Assembly: GCA_902764875.1 (NCBI GenBank)
Contig: CACWXP010000002.1
Span: 124,001 to 188,000 of the forward strand
Direction of reading: 5' to 3'
From: an uncultured Eubacteriales bacterium
GTDB taxonomy: Bacteria > Bacillota > Clostridia > Christensenellales > Aristaeellaceae
DNA: 64,000 nucleotides
Shown here in pieces: positions 61,382 to 64,000 of this stretch; the first letter of the stretch is position 1, and every line of letters begins with the position of its first letter. The notes below the pieces were generated by a model. That model did not search any database, was not told where the DNA came from, and saw only the letters and a program-made list of their open reading frames with translations. The position numbers and the translations under genes were made by a program.

Positions 61382-62854
61382 TTACCTCCTGTTTGTTTCT
61401 TTGTTCAGCTTGCAGTATTTCATGGAAAGGTCCACAGTGAGAACACCGGGCTTCATCCGCCACAGCCAGTTTCCGCCGATGGTGCCGGGGTAGTTCATGC
61501 GGGCTTCGGTGCCAAGTCCCAGCATATCCTGCATCGGCACAACAGCAATGTCGCAGGGTCCGCTGAAAAGCGTCCGGATGAAGGCTTCCGGCGCATCTTC
61601 CGCCGATTCGAACCCGAGCTGCTTTCCGGCAAAAGCCAATGCTTCCGGAGAAGCACTTTTTGCCCATCCGAGAACGGTGTCGTTGTCATGTGTTCCGGTA
61701 TAGGCAACGGTGTTCGTGCCATAGTTAGACGGATGGTGAGGGTTGCTTTCATCATTGTCAAAGCCGAAGGTGAGCACTTTCATGCCCGGATAGCCACACC
61801 AGGAAAGCAGCTTCTTCACTCGATTGTTGACACAGCCGAGATCCTCGGCAATAATCTGAATCCCCGGAACCTGATCATTCAGTGCCTTGAAAAGATGCTT
61901 GCCCGGTCCGATGACCCATTTGCCCTTCACTGCATCCGGCGCTCCGTGACGGACGGAATAATAGTTCGCAAAACCGATGAAATGGTCAATTCGGATGATA
62001 TCATACATCTCCGCCATGCCCTTCATACGGGCAACCCACCAATCATAGTGATGCAGGCGAAGATAAGTCCAGCGATAAAGCGGATTGCCCCAAAGCTGGC
62101 CTTTTTCCGAGAAGTAGTCCGGCGGAACACCTGCAACCCGCTTCGGAATTCTGTTCCGGTTCAGCTGGAAAATCTTCGGATGGGTCCAGGTGTCAGCGGA
62201 ATCCTCTGCCACATAGATCGGCATATCGCCGAAGATTCTGATATCCCGTGCGTTGCAGTATTCCTTCAGCGCAAACCACTGACGCCGGAAAAGATACTGG
62301 CAGAAGATATGAAACTGGATTTCATCCTTCAGCATTTCCGAATATTTCGCTATAGCCGCTGGGGTGCGGCGTATGATTTCCGAATCCGGCCAGGTTGAAA
62401 ACATGATCCCGCCGAAGTGCTCTTTCACCGCGGTAAACAGCGCAAAGTCCGTAACCCACGGATGATCCGCCCGGAAGAAATCCAGCTGGTTCTTCATGTT
62501 ACCTGCAGATTCCGCAAAGCAGCGGCGCAGGAGCATCATCTTGTTTTTCCGGACAGCTTCGTAGTCAACCTTCTCCGGATCTGCGGGAACAAATTCTTCC
62601 TCGTCCTGATAGGTCAGCAAGCCTTCATCCCGAAGCGTCCGGCAGGAGATAAAGAGCGGGTTTCCAGCGAAAACTGAGGTGGATTGATAGGGACTCTCGC
62701 CATATCCGGTGGGTCCGACAGGAAGTACCTGCCAGATCGTGAAACCGGAAGCCTGCAAAAAATCTGCAAATTCATAAGCTTCTGCTCCAAGGCAGCCGAT
62801 TCCGCCGGGGGAAGGAAGCGAGGAAATGTGCAATAAAACACCGCTGGAACGCAT
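61382..62854 (-). CDS. malQ: 4-alpha-glucanotransferase (amylomaltase)
   Basis: Rearranges maltodextrins so that GlgP can degrade them. GH77, 490 residues. Starts RSSGVLLHISSLPSPGGIGC; catalytic regions IIRIDHFIGF (nucleophile Asp), IIAEDLGCV (acid/base Glu) and GTHDNDTVLGW are intact. AAGGAG 7 bases before the ATG. Cotranscribed with lacI (24-base gap) and glgP (7-base gap). Confidence 0.95.
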   Translation of the reverse strand: MRSSGVLLHISSLPSPGGIGCLGAEAYEFADFLQASGFTIWQVLPVGPTGYGESPYQSTSVFAGNPLFISCRTLRDEGLLTYQDEEEFVPADPEKVDYEAVRKNKMMLLRRCFAESAGNMKNQLDFFRADHPWVTDFALFTAVKEHFGGIMFSTWPDSEIIRRTPAAIAKYSEMLKDEIQFHIFCQYLFRRQWFALKEYCNARDIRIFGDMPIYVAEDSADTWTHPKIFQLNRNRIPKRVAGVPPDYFSEKGQLWGNPLYRWTYLRLHHYDWWVARMKGMAEMYDIIRIDHFIGFANYYSVRHGAPDAVKGKWVIGPGKHLFKALNDQVPGIQIIAEDLGCVNNRVKKLLSWCGYPGMKVLTFGFDNDESNPHHPSNYGTNTVAYTGTHDNDTVLGWAKSASPEALAFAGKQLGFESAEDAPEAFIRTLFSGPCDIAVVPMQDMLGLGTEARMNYPGTIGGNWLWRMKPGVLTVDLSMKYCKLNKETNRR

Positions 62855-62878
62855 TACAAAACTCCTTTCTGTTATCCG

Positions 62879-63898
62879 TCATGGAAGAATATGGGGTGCC
62901 GCAACTGAATCGCGACTCCTGTAGAAGGCATTAACAAGAATATGCCGGGGTGCAGCACCTTTTTCCATCATGTCAAGAAGCAGATTCACACTACGACGGG
63001 CAATCTCCTCCACAGGTTGTTCTACGGTGTTCAGGCGGGGAATCGTAAAGCGGCATAGATCAATACCGTCGAAGCCTACAACCGAAACATCCTCAGGAAC
63101 GTTTCTGCCGAGATCTTTCAGGGCACGGATTGCGCCTATGGCAACGGCATCGCTCATGGCAAAAAGCGCCGTTGTGTCGGAATGATTTGAAAAGTATTCA
63201 CGGGCAGCGGCATAGCCTGCCTCCATCGAAAAACGGCATTCCCGGTAGTACTGATGTTCAAATGTCAGTCCACGGTCTGCATATGCGTCACAGAAACCGA
63301 GAAAACGCATGGCAAGGGAATCCCCGGCAACGGGATTGGATCCGAAAACAGCAATTTTTCGATGCCCGAGGGAAAGCAGCTCTTCGCCTACGAGACGTCC
63401 CATGCTGCGGTCGTCCACTGCAACGGAGGAAGCGTTTTTCAGGGAGGCGGCCATCGCATTTACTGTTGTGAAAACGACAGGGATTTCAAGGCCGTGAATC
63501 GCATGAACCCGGTCATCAATCAGGCTTCCGACAAAAATCATTCCCTTGATTCTGTGCTGCTTTGTCATGCGCAGCGCCGTTTCAAACTCATCCGCTTTTT
63601 CATCAATGTATTCGGTGACAAAGAAATCGGACAGGGAAGCCGCACAATCTAGGATTGCCTCCGCAAGGGAATTGAGAAAGGGATTGGAACGGCCGCGGAT
63701 GATCAGACCGACGACTTCGCTTGTCTGCTTCAGACCGCGGGCGTTCTGATTTCCGACAAAACTGTTTTCTTCGATAATTCTTTCGACTTTCTCACGCGTT
63801 TCGGGATTGACATCGGGACGGTGATTCAACACGCGGCTGACGGTTGTAACCGAAACGTTGGCAAGCCTTGCAATATCTTTAATCGTAACAACTTTCAC
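62879..63898 (-). CDS. LacI-family repressor of the maltodextrin operon
   Basis: 339 residues from GTG 63898 (GAAAGGAAG upstream). The helix-turn-helix and hinge read TIKDIARLANVSVTTVSRVL then NHRPDVNPETREKV; the rest is a periplasmic-binding-type effector domain (MIFVGSLIDD, ALFAMSDAVAIGAIRAL, VSVVGFDGIDLC). It is the first gene of the malQ-glgP operon and operator-like palindromes lie within its own promoter, so it probably represses itself and the pathway until a maltodextrin is bound (inference). Confidence 0.92.
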   Translation of the reverse strand: MKVVTIKDIARLANVSVTTVSRVLNHRPDVNPETREKVERIIEENSFVGNQNARGLKQTSEVVGLIIRGRSNPFLNSLAEAILDCAASLSDFFVTEYIDEKADEFETALRMTKQHRIKGMIFVGSLIDDRVHAIHGLEIPVVFTTVNAMAASLKNASSVAVDDRSMGRLVGEELLSLGHRKIAVFGSNPVAGDSLAMRFLGFCDAYADRGLTFEHQYYRECRFSMEAGYAAAREYFSNHSDTTALFAMSDAVAIGAIRALKDLGRNVPEDVSVVGFDGIDLCRFTIPRLNTVEQPVEEIARRSVNLLLDMMEKGAAPRHILVNAFYRSRDSVAAPHILP

Positions 63899-63924
63899 AG
63901 GGCATGCTTCCTTTCAGGATAATA

Positions 63925-63952
63925 CCGGTAACGATATCGGTAACGTTTCCGG
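63925..63952. promoter_or_regulatory. LacI-type operator
   Basis: CGGTAACGTTTCCG (63939-63952) is a near-perfect palindrome around ACGT, with a second half-related GGTAACG at 63928. It lies just downstream of the -10 box of the lacI promoter. Confidence 0.65.
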
Positions 63953-63956
63953 TAAT

Positions 63957-63985
63957 AGAATAGCATATGTTAACGTGAACGTCAA
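63957..63985 (-). promoter_or_regulatory. Promoter of lacI-malQ-glgP
   Basis: On the minus strand TTGACG (63980-63985), 17-base spacer and TATTCT (63957-63962), followed at once by the operator. Confidence 0.7.
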
Positions 63986-64000
63986 CACTGATATTCTGAA

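Overview
The window looks like chromosome from an uncultured-type gut or rumen Clostridia (Bacillota; an Aristaeella/Christensenellales-like lineage is my best guess, by inference only). Supporting traits are Lpl/Ytc-type sugar ABC transporters with a YesL-like protein, the yceD-rpmF pair, EcfT-EcfA2-EcfA1, TmcAL, LacI-type control of malQ-glgP, PT-rich SH3 wall proteins, acetate kinase, strong AGGAGG ribosome sites and moderately high GC. I found no rRNA, tRNA, CRISPR array, phage or transposase.

Layout. 1-6029 (+): end of a sugar ABC transporter (permease, solute-binding protein), a cytosolic beta-helix protein and a type-B carboxylesterase, probably a plant-polysaccharide locus. 6125-10987: a divergent extracytosolic flavin-redox module. 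A secreted reductase with two FMN attachment sites (-) faces a Gx-family membrane protein and an ApbE flavin transferase fused to a NusG-II (EetA-like) domain (+). 11054-17642 (-): FAD dehydrogenase, truA, the ECF energising module, a membrane phosphoesterase and an acetyltransferase. 17829-24126 (+): a five-SH3 wall protein, a 36-residue membrane peptide, a CapA-like protein lacking its metal motifs, an unknown and an MBL hydrolase. 24096-25928 (-): glycerophosphodiesterase, acpS, birA. 26075-36098 (+): MoxR-DUF58-transglutaminase, phosphoglucomutase, YesL-like, methyltransferase, hslO, helical-repeat protein. 36215-38305 (+) and 38314-47633 (-): zinc-ribbon envelope proteins, GH27 alpha-galactosidase, an rluA-type gene, ilvE, a DUF3298 lipoprotein-like protein and an LCP protein. 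47938-51134 (+): c-di-GMP phosphodiesterase and a second FAD dehydrogenase. 51118-58997: tmcAL (-), then ackA, yceD, rpmF, valS, rsmH, rsmI (+). 59035-63898 (-): lacI-malQ-glgP maltodextrin operon.

The most unusual signals are: (1) the ApbE-NusG_II fusion with its Gx-family partner and a dual-flavinylated reductase whose fumarate-type substrate histidine appears replaced; (2) a palindromic element of about 108 bp sitting in frame inside the rluA-like gene just before its catalytic motif, with a shorter copy after another gene 4 kb away showing a compensatory base-pair change; (3) repeated amplification of gene 3' ends beyond stop codons (hslO, the DUF3298 gene); (4) a structured leader before the c-di-GMP enzyme; (5) a translationally coupled 36-residue membrane peptide. 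All family assignments are from reading motifs; no database search was possible.
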